Source: Bryobacterales bacterium
Lineage (GTDB): Bacteria; Acidobacteriota; Terriglobia; Bryobacterales; Bryobacteraceae
Direction: 5' to 3'
Length of the DNA stretch: 64,000 nt
Assembly: GCA_003166865.1 (NCBI GenBank)
Contig: PMUP01000097.1
Coordinates: forward strand, 62,001 to 126,000
Positions 1 through 8,873 of this stretch are shown in pieces (within the stretch, counting starts at the first letter, position 1; each line of letters starts with the position of its first letter). Position numbers and translations under genes: made by a program. The notes below the pieces were generated by a model. It saw only the letters and a list, made by a program, of their open reading frames with translations. It was not told the origin of the DNA and ran no database searches.

Positions 1-611
1 TCGCCATTCGTGTGAGCGGCGGAGACCTGGGCTTCCAGGCGCGCGCAAAGCATCTTGGCGCGGGCGAGCAGCGGTTCGCAGGAATCAATGTTCCCATTTA
101 AAGGCTTGGAGCAAAGTAGCAGTTGATTGTCGAGAATACCGACAATCGTGTGAAGCTGCTCAGCCAGATTTGATCCTCTCAGTTCTGTAGCGACCGGCAT
201 GGCGAGTGGTGGCTCGTCGACTTCCGATGTGTGTACAGGACCTGTTTTCAGGGCCCTAGCAACAGCGGGGCTCGCCCGAACCGGCATCTCGGACGATTGG
301 CTTGTCTCCTCCAACCGGACCCGCTGGAACACCGCGTGCGCTGGTTCGATCGCTTGTATGAACCCTTCCTTTACCGCACGAATCCGCCAGGCCGTCAGGA
401 TCTGCCCCATGCGCTGCCGTCCCAAGCCATAACGCCTGGCGAGGTCATCCATCGTCCAGCCGCGTACGAAGTACAGGAGCACAAGTCTCTGTTGAAGATC
501 GGGCCGGGATTGTTTCCCGAAGACCGGAACTTGAGATGGAAAGCTGACCAGATTCTCCTGCACCGCTTGCCTCAGAACCTTGTTTTCCAGATCAATATGG
601 ACTCTGTTCAT
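1..611 (-). CDS. Sigma-like helix-turn-helix protein (3' end outside window)
   Basis: The minus strand reads open from an ATG at 611 to the left edge of the window, giving about 203 residues without a stop. It begins MNRVHIDLENKV, and residues 35-75 contain LVLLYFVRGWTMDDLARRYG followed by LGRQRMGQILTAWRIRAV. This resembles a sigma-70 region-4 style helix-turn-helix in which the LARRYGLGRQRMGQIL stretch would contact DNA. The rest (residues 90-200) has no motif I recognise. A transcription-related role is inferred from the HTH alone. The protein is truncated by the window edge, so its full length and domain content are unknown. Small plus-strand frames over 199-665 are shadows of it. Confidence 0.7.
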   Translation of the reverse strand, partial: MNRVHIDLENKVLRQAVQENLVSFPSQVPVFGKQSRPDLQQRLVLLYFVRGWTMDDLARRYGLGRQRMGQILTAWRIRAVKEGFIQAIEPAHAVFQRVRLEETSQSSEMPVRASPAVARALKTGPVHTSEVDEPPLAMPVATELRGSNLAEQLHTIVGILDNQLLLCSKPLNGNIDSCEPLLARAKMLCARLEAQVSAAHTNG

Positions 612-717
612 ACATTCAATCGATCCACTCGGAAGTATGGCGCTCAAACGCTGAGGAAAGCATAAAGCCGTTATTAGTTTTTCATCATGATTCGGTGCTT
701 GGTGAAGAACGGGCATG

Positions 718-1551
718 TTAGTCTCGTGAGTTAGTGCGCTCAGCGGATGGCCGTCTGGCTGTTAAGCCGCTTTCCCGGAAACGATAACCGATTTGGATAT
801 CAGTTAGTAGATACCTCGGGTTCGCGGGGTCATCCTCGATCTTCTTGCGTAACTGGCGTATGAACGTGCGGAGATACTCGACCTCGTCACCGTATTCCGG
901 TCCCCACACTGCATTCAGCAGACGCCCATGGGTAATGGGCAGCCCGGCGTGGGCCATCAGATAATGAAGCAGATCGAATTCCTTGGGCGTCAGACGGATG
1001 AAGTTTCCCGCTTTATGAACCTCCCGGCGCGCCGGATCCAGCTCGATGTCGCCCATGCGAATGCTGGCTTTCGTGTTGTCTTCCAGAGCTTGCGCCCGGC
1101 GAACCGCGGCCCGAATGCGCGCCGTCAATTCACGAATGTGGAAGGGCTTGGTGACGTAATCATCCGCGCCGGCCTCCAACGCTTGCACTTTGTCGTCTTC
1201 GCTATCTCGAACCGTGAGCATGAGAATCGCGATGCGAGGGAGTAGCCGGCGAAGCTGGCGGCAGGTCTCAAGGCCGTCCAGGCCGGGCAGATTGATGTCC
1301 AGCAGCACAACGTCATAAGGAGCTGTACGGACAAGCATCAAGGCTTCCTCTCCGCCGGACGCCTCGGAAGTGCTGAACCCGAGTGTCTGCAATGTGATGT
1401 GAAGCGCGCGGCGAACGGAGGCATCATCATCCACGATCAGGATGCTGCCTGACGAAGGGGCAGCCGAAGAGTACGAGGAAGAGTGCGGCCCCGTCTTATT
1501 GCTGGACGATGACGTTTCGCCACCTGGCCGGGACTGCCCCGCTGTAACCAT
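718..1551 (-). CDS. OmpR/KdpE-family response regulator
   Basis: A two-component response regulator. Residues 36-155 form a receiver domain with the acidic pair after ILIVDDD, the phosphoacceptor Asp85 in VVLLDINLPG and the conserved Lys135 in DDYVTKPF. Residues 175-265 form an OmpR-type winged helix (LTPKEFDLLHYLM, then EYLRTFIRQLRKKIED). About 35 Ser-rich residues precede the receiver, so a later start is possible. It is a close paralog of the regulator at 2971-3675. No kinase adjoins it, so it may be phosphorylated by the kinase at 3672-5144, with the dehydrogenase at 1924 as a possible target. KdpE-like describes sequence similarity only, since no kdpFABC is present. Confidence 0.9.
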   Translation of the reverse strand: MVTAGQSRPGGETSSSSNKTGPHSSSYSSAAPSSGSILIVDDDASVRRALHITLQTLGFSTSEASGGEEALMLVRTAPYDVVLLDINLPGLDGLETCRQLRRLLPRIAILMLTVRDSEDDKVQALEAGADDYVTKPFHIRELTARIRAAVRRAQALEDNTKASIRMGDIELDPARREVHKAGNFIRLTPKEFDLLHYLMAHAGLPITHGRLLNAVWGPEYGDEVEYLRTFIRQLRKKIEDDPANPRYLLTDIQIGYRFRESGLTARRPSAERTNSRD

Positions 1552-1740
1552 TTAGAAGCGAGTATAGGGTTGCCTGCATAAGGAATGCATAAGGAGAGGA
1601 TCGGAAAACTTTGGCAACCCATTCATACGTCCTTTAATTGCATCAGGGGCTGATGACTACCGCACAAGAATGACGTAAAGATGGCGAGACCGCCGGGAAC
1701 TGAATCCAGGCGGAGGATTATCGCGAGACGATGGTGCGAA

Positions 1741-1808
1741 CCCTCTCGGGTCCCGAGTAGGGTATGATGAATCCCTCATGGCCAGCAGGACGATGCCGCA
1801 CGCGGCAT
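1741..1808. promoter_or_regulatory. Two inverted repeats in the leader of the alcohol dehydrogenase
   Basis: The 372-bp gap between the divergent regulator (start 1551) and the dehydrogenase (start 1924) has no gene. It holds a near-perfect palindrome at 1741-1762 (CTCGGG-T-CCCGAG nested in CCCT/AGGG, one-base bulge) and a second at 1793-1808 (ATGCCGC-AC-GCGGCAT, 7-bp arms). They lie 116-183 bp upstream of the dehydrogenase ATG and could be operators or leader-RNA hairpins. Neither is followed by a T-tract, so they are not simple terminators. Confidence 0.4.
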
Positions 1809-1923
1809 TACCAAGGGTGCCGTATGCGTTCCCGATCCGCGGCAGGGCCGCACTCCGTTCAGATTAAACCCTCGTGCCGGGTGGAGACACAAGCGGAGGC
1901 TGGACGAGACAAGGAGAACACGC

Positions 1924-2925
1924 ATGAAAGCAGTCCTCATGACTGCAGTCAAAGAGCCTTTCACGACGCGGGAGATTCCAGTCCCGCAGCCCGGTCCAGG
2001 CCAAGTTCGAATCAAATTGCATGCGACGGGCGTCTGCGGAACAGACGTTCACGTGTGGAATGGAGAGCTGCCTGTCCCGCTACCGATTGTTCCGGGGCAT
2101 GAGCCGGTCGGAGTTATCGATAGCGTAGGCCAGGGAGTCAGGTCGGTAACAAGCGGGGATCGCGTGGGCGTGTCTTGGTTTCAGGCTGGCTGCGGCAGAT
2201 GTCAATACTGCCAGAAGAGACAAATCAGGTTTTGCCCAGAGCCAAGAACCTGGGTCACAAACGGCGGCGGGTACGCGGATTACATGATTGCCGAAGCAGA
2301 GGGCTGCACATTGTTGCCCGCTGGGTTGGCGTGGGAACCGGCGGCTCCGATGTTCTGTGGCGGCTTTTCGGCCATGAGCGCGTACCGCATCGCCAGACCA
2401 CGCGGAGGCGAGCGCATCGCCGTGATCGGGATAGGCGGTTTGGGGCACTTGGCCCTCCAGGTTGCCAAGGCGATGGGTCATGAGGTTGTGGCCATCACCA
2501 ACTCGGCCAACAAAGTGAAGGATGCGCGTGACCTGGGCGCCGATGAGGTTCTGGTGGTAAAGAATCACGTCGGGCAGGAACTCCAGGACATGGGTGGGGC
2601 TGACATTGTCCTGTCCTTTTCCCCCTCCATGAAACAAAACAGCCAGGTGTTGCAGGGGCTCCGTCCCGATGGCAGGCTCGTCACAACGGCGGTCAGCGCG
2701 GAACCCATTCAAGCCGATCCCGTTCCAATGCTGTTCAAGCAAACGTCGATCATCGGTTCCGCGCAAAATGACCCTGCGGATCTGATTGATATCTTGCAGC
2801 TCGCCGCAGCGGGTAAAGTGAAACCCGTATTGGAGCTGTATCGGATGGATGAGATCAACAGCGTCATCGCGCGGCTCGTGGAAGGCAAGGTGCGGCACCG
2901 GGCTGTCATTTTGCAGGACACATGA
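1924..2925 (+). CDS. Zinc-dependent alcohol dehydrogenase (MDR superfamily)
   Basis: A medium-chain, zinc-dependent NAD(P) alcohol dehydrogenase of 333 residues, close to the bacterial AdhA/AdhP type. Catalytic zinc ligands are visible as Cys38 (GVCGTD), His59-Glu60 (PGHEP) and Cys145. Four structural-zinc cysteines lie at 90, 93, 96 and 104 (CGRCQYC...FC). The Rossmann motif GIGGLGHLA sits near residue 170. The start is supported by AAGGAG about 8 bases upstream. Substrates are typically short-chain alcohols or aldehydes, but the exact one cannot be read from sequence. It stands alone between two KdpE-like regulators, which suggests stress-responsive or two-component control (inference). Confidence 0.92.
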   Translation: MKAVLMTAVKEPFTTREIPVPQPGPGQVRIKLHATGVCGTDVHVWNGELPVPLPIVPGHEPVGVIDSVGQGVRSVTSGDRVGVSWFQAGCGRCQYCQKRQIRFCPEPRTWVTNGGGYADYMIAEAEGCTLLPAGLAWEPAAPMFCGGFSAMSAYRIARPRGGERIAVIGIGGLGHLALQVAKAMGHEVVAITNSANKVKDARDLGADEVLVVKNHVGQELQDMGGADIVLSFSPSMKQNSQVLQGLRPDGRLVTTAVSAEPIQADPVPMLFKQTSIIGSAQNDPADLIDILQLAAAGKVKPVLELYRMDEINSVIARLVEGKVRHRAVILQDT

Positions 2926-2970
2926 CGCATCGGTGGTTAATGCATCGCCGCCACGGAACGCGCAACTGAA

Positions 2971-3675
2971 CTACGGTGCTTCCCGGAAACGATATCCGAT
3001 ATGCGAATCCGTCAGCAGATACTTGGGGTGGGACGCATCATCCTCCAGCTTCTTGCGCAACTGGCGAACGAAAGTCCGAAGATACTCCAGTTCACCGCCA
3101 TACTCCGGCCCCCAGACGGCGCTGAGCAGGCGGGCATGCATCATGGGCAAGCCGGCGTGCTTCATTAGATAGTGCAGGAGATCGAATTCCTTGGGCGTCA
3201 AGTGAACGGTCTGGCCGCTCTTCTGGACCAGGCGACGAGCTGGATCGAGCGCGATATCGCCAATCGTAATGACCGCATCTCCGTTTCCCGTGGGAGGAGT
3301 ATGCGAACGGCGAACCGCGGAGCGAACGCGCGCCACCAACTCGCGGATCGGAAATGGCTTGGTGACGTAATCATCGGCGCCTGCCTCCAGGGCCTCCACT
3401 TTGTCGTCTTCGTCATCGCGGACAGTAAGCATGAGTACGGCCACGCGAGGGAATTGACGCCGGATTTCCCGGCAGGCTTGGATGCCTCCCATGCCCGGCA
3501 TATTGATGTCCAGCAGCACCGCGTCGAAGTTGGACGCGCGCAGGAGCGGCAACGCCTGTTCACCCGTCACGGCCTCTGCAATGTCGTAGCCGAGTGTGCC
3601 GAAGGTAGTGTGAAGCGCGCGGCGGATAGACGGCTCGTCGTCCACAATCAGAACTTTAGCTTGGGGTGTGTTCAT
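2971..3675 (-). CDS. OmpR/KdpE-family response regulator, partner of the kinase upstream
   Basis: A 234-residue response regulator. The receiver domain (residues 6-120) has VDDE, phosphoacceptor Asp56 (AVLLDINMPG) and Lys106 (DDYVTKPF). The winged helix (about 140-230) has LTPKEFDLLHYLMKHAG and EYLRTFVRQLRKKLED. Its ATG overlaps the TGA of the kinase at 3672-5144 by the ATGA arrangement, so the two form a translationally coupled two-component pair. Most of its DNA-binding domain matches the regulator at 718-1551, so both may see similar sites. It lacks the Ser-rich N-terminal extension of that paralog. Confidence 0.93.
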   Translation of the reverse strand: MNTPQAKVLIVDDEPSIRRALHTTFGTLGYDIAEAVTGEQALPLLRASNFDAVLLDINMPGMGGIQACREIRRQFPRVAVLMLTVRDDEDDKVEALEAGADDYVTKPFPIRELVARVRSAVRRSHTPPTGNGDAVITIGDIALDPARRLVQKSGQTVHLTPKEFDLLHYLMKHAGLPMMHARLLSAVWGPEYGGELEYLRTFVRQLRKKLEDDASHPKYLLTDSHIGYRFREAP

Positions 3676-5144
3676 GTCACCCTCCTTTCGGTGCGCGGAA
3701 GCGACAGAAAGAACGTAGTGCCTCTTCCTTCCTCACTGTTCACCCAGGCCCGTCCGCGATGTACTTCCGCTGCCTCTTTGGTAATCGACAAACCTAATCC
3801 TGTCCCGGGCGCCCGATGATTCGATCCTGGACTCCGGTAAAAGCGCTCGAAAATCCGCTCACGGTCTTCCGGCCGGACCTCGGAGCCTTCATTGTGAACC
3901 GAGATGAGGATTTCACCATCGCGATCGTCCACCGCGATGGCTATCGGAGAGCCGGGCGTGGAATACTTGGCCGCGTTGTCGATGAACTGCATGATGGCCG
4001 TGCCCAGTAACTCGCGATCTCCGTAGGTTGCGCAGCGTTGATTTGCGATCGAAACTTGTGTCGGACGTCCGCCCAGTTGATCCGAATGCCGGGTGAGGAT
4101 CTCGTCGATGAGCTGCGGAATCAAGACCGTCTCCTTGCGAAGGTTGGTCTCCGAAGCTTCCAGCCTGGCAGTCTGTAGCAAGCGTGTGCTGAGAACATTC
4201 AGCTTGTCGGACTCTTCGTCGATGAGAGTTACTAAGTCCTCCTGCGCCGCATCCAGGCGACCTGCTTCCAGCAGGCCCGAACTCGCGGTCCGAATCGCGG
4301 TCAGAGGAGTTTTGAAAGCATGCGCCAGGGCATCCAACACCGCCGTGCGCAGTTTTTCGCTCTGCCGCGCCGCCTCCGCGTGGCTCTGCTTCTCGAAGGC
4401 CCGCGCACGTTCCAAAGCGATCGCGGTGAGCGATGCGATCGAGTCGGCTAGGAGCGGACTTAAGTTAATCCCACGCAGGACCATGGCGCCGATGGAGCTG
4501 GTTCCCGGCCGGAGCACCCGCTGCCACGTCACCAGATCGGCGTGATCTTCGTTGCGGTCTTGCAGGTACGTATCGCGAGCGAGCACTTCCAATTCAGGGT
4601 TGTCGTCTCCGGCTGTGTCCACGCGCGCCCGCGCGGCATCGAAGAGCGCTACCGCCTCGACCTGGACGACGTCGCGAATTTGAGCCACAATCTGCGATCC
4701 GGGCGATTGTTGCGGATTCATCAGAAGAGTACGGCGGCTGAGTTCGTAGAGCTTCTCCATGCGGCGGCGCTCTTGAATCGCCGTGCGCGCCTGCTTCTCC
4801 CTCTGAATGGACAGCCGGCTCACCAGCAGTGCGGTGGATTCGAAGGTGATCAATGCGACCCAATTCTGAGGGTCGGCGACATAGAGCGTGTACACGGGGG
4901 GAACAAAGAAGTAGTTCAAACAGGTAAGAGCCACCAAGGAGGTAACGGTGGCTTCCCAGAAACCGGACATCATTGCTACAAGTACAACAATCAACAAGTG
5001 TACAAACCCAGTGGTGGAGAAATTGACGTGCAGACGGATTCCTACGTACGCGACCGCCAACACTGCCGCCGAGCCGGCCAGGGCGTGCCCCGCGAATCGC
5101 ATAGCGCTTTGTCGCCCGGTCTTCGCGTCGATCTCCGTCATCAT
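3672..5144 (-). CDS. KdpD-like membrane sensor histidine kinase without the N-terminal KdpD/USP region
   Basis: A sensor kinase of about 490 residues. Four hydrophobic segments near the N-terminus (AGSAAVLAVAYVGI through NYFFVPPVYT) match the DUF4118 membrane domain of KdpD. A GAF-like region follows, then the dimerisation H-box ALAHAFKTPLTAI (His275 from this start) and an ATPase domain with the N box (DNAAKYS) and G boxes (GTGLGLSI). It lacks the approximately 370-residue KdpD nucleotide-binding and USP region, so it is not a classical K+ sensor. The ATG at 5144 is chosen. The frame stays open to a TTG at 5216. Its TGA overlaps the regulator start. Confidence 0.9.
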   Translation of the reverse strand: MMTEIDAKTGRQSAMRFAGHALAGSAAVLAVAYVGIRLHVNFSTTGFVHLLIVVLVAMMSGFWEATVTSLVALTCLNYFFVPPVYTLYVADPQNWVALITFESTALLVSRLSIQREKQARTAIQERRRMEKLYELSRRTLLMNPQQSPGSQIVAQIRDVVQVEAVALFDAARARVDTAGDDNPELEVLARDTYLQDRNEDHADLVTWQRVLRPGTSSIGAMVLRGINLSPLLADSIASLTAIALERARAFEKQSHAEAARQSEKLRTAVLDALAHAFKTPLTAIRTASSGLLEAGRLDAAQEDLVTLIDEESDKLNVLSTRLLQTARLEASETNLRKETVLIPQLIDEILTRHSDQLGGRPTQVSIANQRCATYGDRELLGTAIMQFIDNAAKYSTPGSPIAIAVDDRDGEILISVHNEGSEVRPEDRERIFERFYRSPGSNHRAPGTGLGLSITKEAAEVHRGRAWVNSEEGRGTTFFLSLPRTERRVT

Positions 5145-5423
5145 GTTGGCGAGCTTATGTGAATCGATAAAGCTGACATAAAGATACACCAAGGTGCATG
5201 AAGAAGTCGTTAACAATGCCTAAAGATAGAAGAAAGATCGAAGCGGAGCGGGAGCCGCTCGGGAAACGCACCTCTTCGCAATCGTTCCTGACTGGCTGGC
5301 TGCAAGATCTTGCAGCTTCAAGAGTTAGCTATTGCAGCCGGGTGCCATCGGATTGCGTGTCATCTCAATGAATTTCCATTGCAGTTGCACCGCGTGGCCG
5401 ATGTCGAACATGCCCGGCACACA

Positions 5424-5458
5424 CAAAAAAGGCTCAGAGGTCTTACCCTTTGAGCCTT
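5424..5458 (-). terminator. Rho-independent terminator of the TonB receptor gene
   Basis: On the minus strand AAGGCTCA, a 14-base loop and TGAGCCTT are followed by a run of T (six A on the plus strand at 5425-5430). This is an 8-bp stem plus U-tract placed 21-55 bp downstream of the receptor stop at 5479. The remainder of the gap 5145-5478 shows nothing I recognise. Confidence 0.8.
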
Positions 5459-5478
5459 CCGATTTAACTGAAAACCGA

Positions 5479-8400
5479 TCAGAACATTAGCTTCAGACTG
5501 AACTGCGTCTGACGGGCCACATCGGGGAGGCCGCCGCTTCCGACCAGCGAAGTGATCGCGGCGCCCGAGGGGGCGAAGCAGGCTTGCGCGGCGGCTGTGC
5601 TGTTGTTGTTGTAGAAAACTGAGGGGCCGCAGTTCGTGCCCGGATTGATGATTGTCCCGCCCGGGACCGAGAAGTTGGGATGGTTGAAGATGTTAAAGAT
5701 CTCGGCTCTGAACTGGAGGTTCACCCGTTCCGTGATCCTGGTGGTCTTGGTTAAGCCGATATCGGTCTCCGCATAACCGGGCCCCCTCAGCACGTTCCTT
5801 CCCAGATCGCCGGCGCTGCCGTAGGTTGAGGCCGTGAAGCAGTTTAGATTGACCCACTGATTTACGCTCTGGTTCGCGTAAGGATTGTTATTACATCCGG
5901 GTGCGTTGGGTGCGTAGTTCGGGCGCTCATTGTCGAAGGTGTTCTGTGTATCCATCTGATCACCCTCTCCGAGGGAGAAATCCACGCCGGTGTGCCATGA
6001 TGTAACTCCGCTCAACTGCCAGCCTTCCTTCCATCGATTGCCCTTGAACGGGAATTGGTAAACGGCGTTGAACGAGACATTTTGGCGAAGATCGAAGCTG
6101 CAGTTGCCTTTGTCCGCATTCCAGTCATAGGGATTCGTGATGGCGGACGAAGTGTTATTGAAGCCCAGACCGCCATACGTGTACGCGCTATCGATGCAGT
6201 GCGAATAGGTGTAAGCGAACTGGTAGACCAGATTCGCGGACGCCCGATGCGTAAGGCCGACCTGCAGCGCGTTGTAAGAGGAGTAGCTGGAAGGGGCGGT
6301 CAAATCCTGGGAGCCCAAGGCGGGAACGGGCCGCGGATTCTGGGTGCAGGGCCCGTTGAGGGCGCACGGGGCACCATTGTCGGTCGCCGCGTAGTCCACG
6401 CCGTTGATGACCGTGGGGATCGGCGAGTTGAAATCGTGGAAGGCCAGCAGGTGAACGCCGCGCGTGCCTTGATAGCCGACCGTGAACAGGTTATGCCAGG
6501 GAAGTTCACGCTGGACGCTGGCAGTGTATTCCAACGTGTACGGAGTGGTGTTGGTCCCGTAATACGTGCCCGTCGTCTGACTGTAGGACGGTATCCCGCC
6601 GCCCACAAAGGGGTATGGCCAGCCGCTGGGAAAGATTTGGATCTGGGTGTCATACGGCGGGCTCGACACATAGGCGGACGAGAAAGTGTACGTCGTGTAA
6701 GGATCGTGGAAAATCCCGAAGCCGGCGCGCACAGCAGTCTTGTGGTCGCCGAAGACATCCCACGCCACGCCGATCCGCGGGTCGAAGTTCCGGTTGGAGG
6801 GATTGTTGGCGTAAGCGTGCGGGACACTCACGAAATTGGGCTGGAAGGGCGGCCCCACCACGTTGGTGAAAAGGTTGTGGATCTCGATGGGGTTGGTTTC
6901 CCAGTCATAGCGCAGACCGAAATTAATCGTCAGGTTCTTGGCAACTTTCCAGTCATCCTGGAAGTAGGGCTGGACGACGTCGTAACGCTCAGCCCGATAG
7001 CTGTTGGTTCCGCCGTTCGGCGCGCCTTCAAACAGGAACGGTTGGCCTGCCAGGAAACTTGCATCGCCGCCGGTGAATATGTAAAACCCGTTCCAGAAAA
7101 CCAGGACATAAGGATCTAGCTGCTGCCGCTGGAACATGCCGCCAATCTTTAGTGTGTGGGAACCCTTCACCCAGGTCAGGTCATCCTTTTCGGTGAACTT
7201 GTTCTGAAGATAGCGGAAGGGGTTCACGAAACCCGCGCCCAGCGGGGTGAGGTTGGGAACGGCTACATAGGCATCCTCTCGCGCGGGAGTAAAAATTTGC
7301 AGCGCCGGGTGTTCAGCCGGCTGAGATTCCGAGGTCCAGGGCCGCGAGAAAGACGCGGTGAACTGGTTGATCAACGTAGGCGAAAAGACATGACGTTCCC
7401 CCATCGTAAAGAACTGGTTATGGGTTACGTCGTCAAGAGGCCAAAGACCGAGGCCGGCATTCGTGGTGCGAGTGCCGAAATCGGCCTCGTAGCGTGCGAA
7501 CATCGCGTCTTTGTCGGAAATATTCCAATCGATACGGGCCACACCGAAATCCTCGGGTGTGGTTTGCGGACCTACAAAGTTATAGATGCCGACGCCTTCT
7601 TGGGCATTAAACACTCCTCCGTTGGGAGCCGGGTACAGGGCCAGCATCGCGGCGGAAGCCGGGTTTTCCACGCACTTCGGAGCTACGCAGTTGAGGGCGA
7701 CAAAGTTAGGTTCCGGCACGTAATTCACGTTGGTGGTTGCTAGATACTGCCGAATTCCCTCATAGTTGGCGAAGAAAAATATCTTGTTCTTCTTGATGGG
7801 GCCGCCGATGGTGCCGCCGTATTGGTTTCTGCGGAACGGGGGCGCGGAAGTGCCGGGGTCGAAAAACCCCCGGGCATCGAGGTCGCTGTTGCGGAAGAAC
7901 TCATAGACCGAGCCGTGAAATTCGTTGGTGCCTGATTTGGTCACTCCGACGATGGCGCCGCCGTTGCCCGAATACTCCGCACTGTAAGTGCCGGTCAGCG
8001 TCTGAAACTCGGCGATGGCGTCGATACCGAGCGTAGTGCCGGTTACGTCGCCTCCGGCGTTCCGCTGCCACCAGTTCAGCACGTCTTCGCCATCCAGCAA
8101 GTTGGCGTATCCCTCAGGGCGTGTACCCGAGATGGAGTAAGCATTGGCGACTGAAGTCAGCGCGCTCGATCCGCCCTGCGGATAACTCAGAACGCCGGGC
8201 GCGAGCAGAATCAGCTGTTCCCAATCACGGCCGTTCAGCGGCAGTTCGCGCATCTGGGTCTGATTGACCAGCGAAGAGACCGCGGCGGTGGTGGTCTCCA
8301 CCTGCGAGACCTCGGCCGAAACGCTCACCGTTTCGCTGGATTGGCCCACCGTCAACTGGAAGTCCAGCACCGGCGACGCGCCGACCGTCACGGCAAACCC

Positions 8401-8697
8401 GGTGCGCGCCGCGTTCTGAAAGCCGCTCTTCGACACGGTGATGTCGTAGGGACCGATGGGCAGGTCCGGCAAAGCATAACGGCCCTGGTCGTCGGTATTC
8501 GTCGTTTGCGTCGCCGACGTCTCTCTATTCTTGACCGAGACGGTCGCGCCGGGCACTGCGGCGCTGGAGGCGTCTGTCACGCGGCCCGAGACATTTGCGG
8601 TAGCCGCCTGTCCGAATAAAAACGTGGGAGTTACGGCAGCGTAGAAGCAAAACAAACCGCTTAAGAGAAGAACTGCCTGGTTCCGAAAGCCCTTCAT
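5479..8697 (-). CDS. Oar-like TonB-dependent receptor
   Basis: An outer-membrane receptor of about 1,072 residues. The start is the ATG at 8697 (AAGGGG upstream), giving MKGFRNQAVLLLSGLFCFYA as signal peptide. The frame remains open further upstream but would overlap the next gene. A carboxypeptidase-regulatory-like Ig domain (about 35-120, VSGRVTDASSAAVPGATV) precedes the plug (LPLNGRDWEQLILLAPGV) and a long beta-barrel ending in an aromatic (QFSLKLMF). Acidobacteriota carry many such receptors, presumed to import oligosaccharides or aromatics, with ligand unknown. It sits in the ligM island, and a TGCATGCA site lies 142 bp upstream. A strong terminator follows. Confidence 0.92.
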   Translation of the reverse strand: MKGFRNQAVLLLSGLFCFYAAVTPTFLFGQAATANVSGRVTDASSAAVPGATVSVKNRETSATQTTNTDDQGRYALPDLPIGPYDITVSKSGFQNAARTGFAVTVGASPVLDFQLTVGQSSETVSVSAEVSQVETTTAAVSSLVNQTQMRELPLNGRDWEQLILLAPGVLSYPQGGSSALTSVANAYSISGTRPEGYANLLDGEDVLNWWQRNAGGDVTGTTLGIDAIAEFQTLTGTYSAEYSGNGGAIVGVTKSGTNEFHGSVYEFFRNSDLDARGFFDPGTSAPPFRRNQYGGTIGGPIKKNKIFFFANYEGIRQYLATTNVNYVPEPNFVALNCVAPKCVENPASAAMLALYPAPNGGVFNAQEGVGIYNFVGPQTTPEDFGVARIDWNISDKDAMFARYEADFGTRTTNAGLGLWPLDDVTHNQFFTMGERHVFSPTLINQFTASFSRPWTSESQPAEHPALQIFTPAREDAYVAVPNLTPLGAGFVNPFRYLQNKFTEKDDLTWVKGSHTLKIGGMFQRQQLDPYVLVFWNGFYIFTGGDASFLAGQPFLFEGAPNGGTNSYRAERYDVVQPYFQDDWKVAKNLTINFGLRYDWETNPIEIHNLFTNVVGPPFQPNFVSVPHAYANNPSNRNFDPRIGVAWDVFGDHKTAVRAGFGIFHDPYTTYTFSSAYVSSPPYDTQIQIFPSGWPYPFVGGGIPSYSQTTGTYYGTNTTPYTLEYTASVQRELPWHNLFTVGYQGTRGVHLLAFHDFNSPIPTVINGVDYAATDNGAPCALNGPCTQNPRPVPALGSQDLTAPSSYSSYNALQVGLTHRASANLVYQFAYTYSHCIDSAYTYGGLGFNNTSSAITNPYDWNADKGNCSFDLRQNVSFNAVYQFPFKGNRWKEGWQLSGVTSWHTGVDFSLGEGDQMDTQNTFDNERPNYAPNAPGCNNNPYANQSVNQWVNLNCFTASTYGSAGDLGRNVLRGPGYAETDIGLTKTTRITERVNLQFRAEIFNIFNHPNFSVPGGTIINPGTNCGPSVFYNNNSTAAAQACFAPSGAAITSLVGSGGLPDVARQTQFSLKLMF

Positions 8698-8838
8698 TAC
8701 GTGGTTCCCCTTTTGTACAGACTTTGTACTAACCCTTGGAAGCGATGAAGACAGCGCTAATGAAACATACACCAATTTTTCATCAATGACCAGATTGCTA
8801 CATTGATACACGCGATCAGCACAACTGATATTGCGCCC

Positions 8839-8846
8839 TGCATGCA
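8839..8846. promoter_or_regulatory. TGCATGCA palindrome upstream of the first TonB receptor
   Basis: One of six exact copies of TGCATGCA in the window, all intergenic and all between 8.8 and 21.1 kb. It lies 142 bp upstream of the receptor start (8697) and just past the stop of the methyltransferase gene. It is a candidate binding site for a dimeric regulator, most likely the GntR-family protein at 20248-21048 (inference). Confidence 0.45.
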
Positions 8847-8873
8847 GGCCGTTCGAAGAATTTGCTGAATTTT

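Noticed and set aside
199-665. Two plus-strand open frames of 77 and 144 residues
   Set aside because: They have no recognisable motif and lie antisense to the open minus-strand HTH gene that runs off the left edge; treated as shadows.
6055-7119. Large plus-strand open frame of 354 residues inside the TonB receptor gene
   Set aside because: It is Arg/Val/Gly-rich antisense sequence typical of shadow frames opposite GC-rich genes, with no motif or ribosome site.
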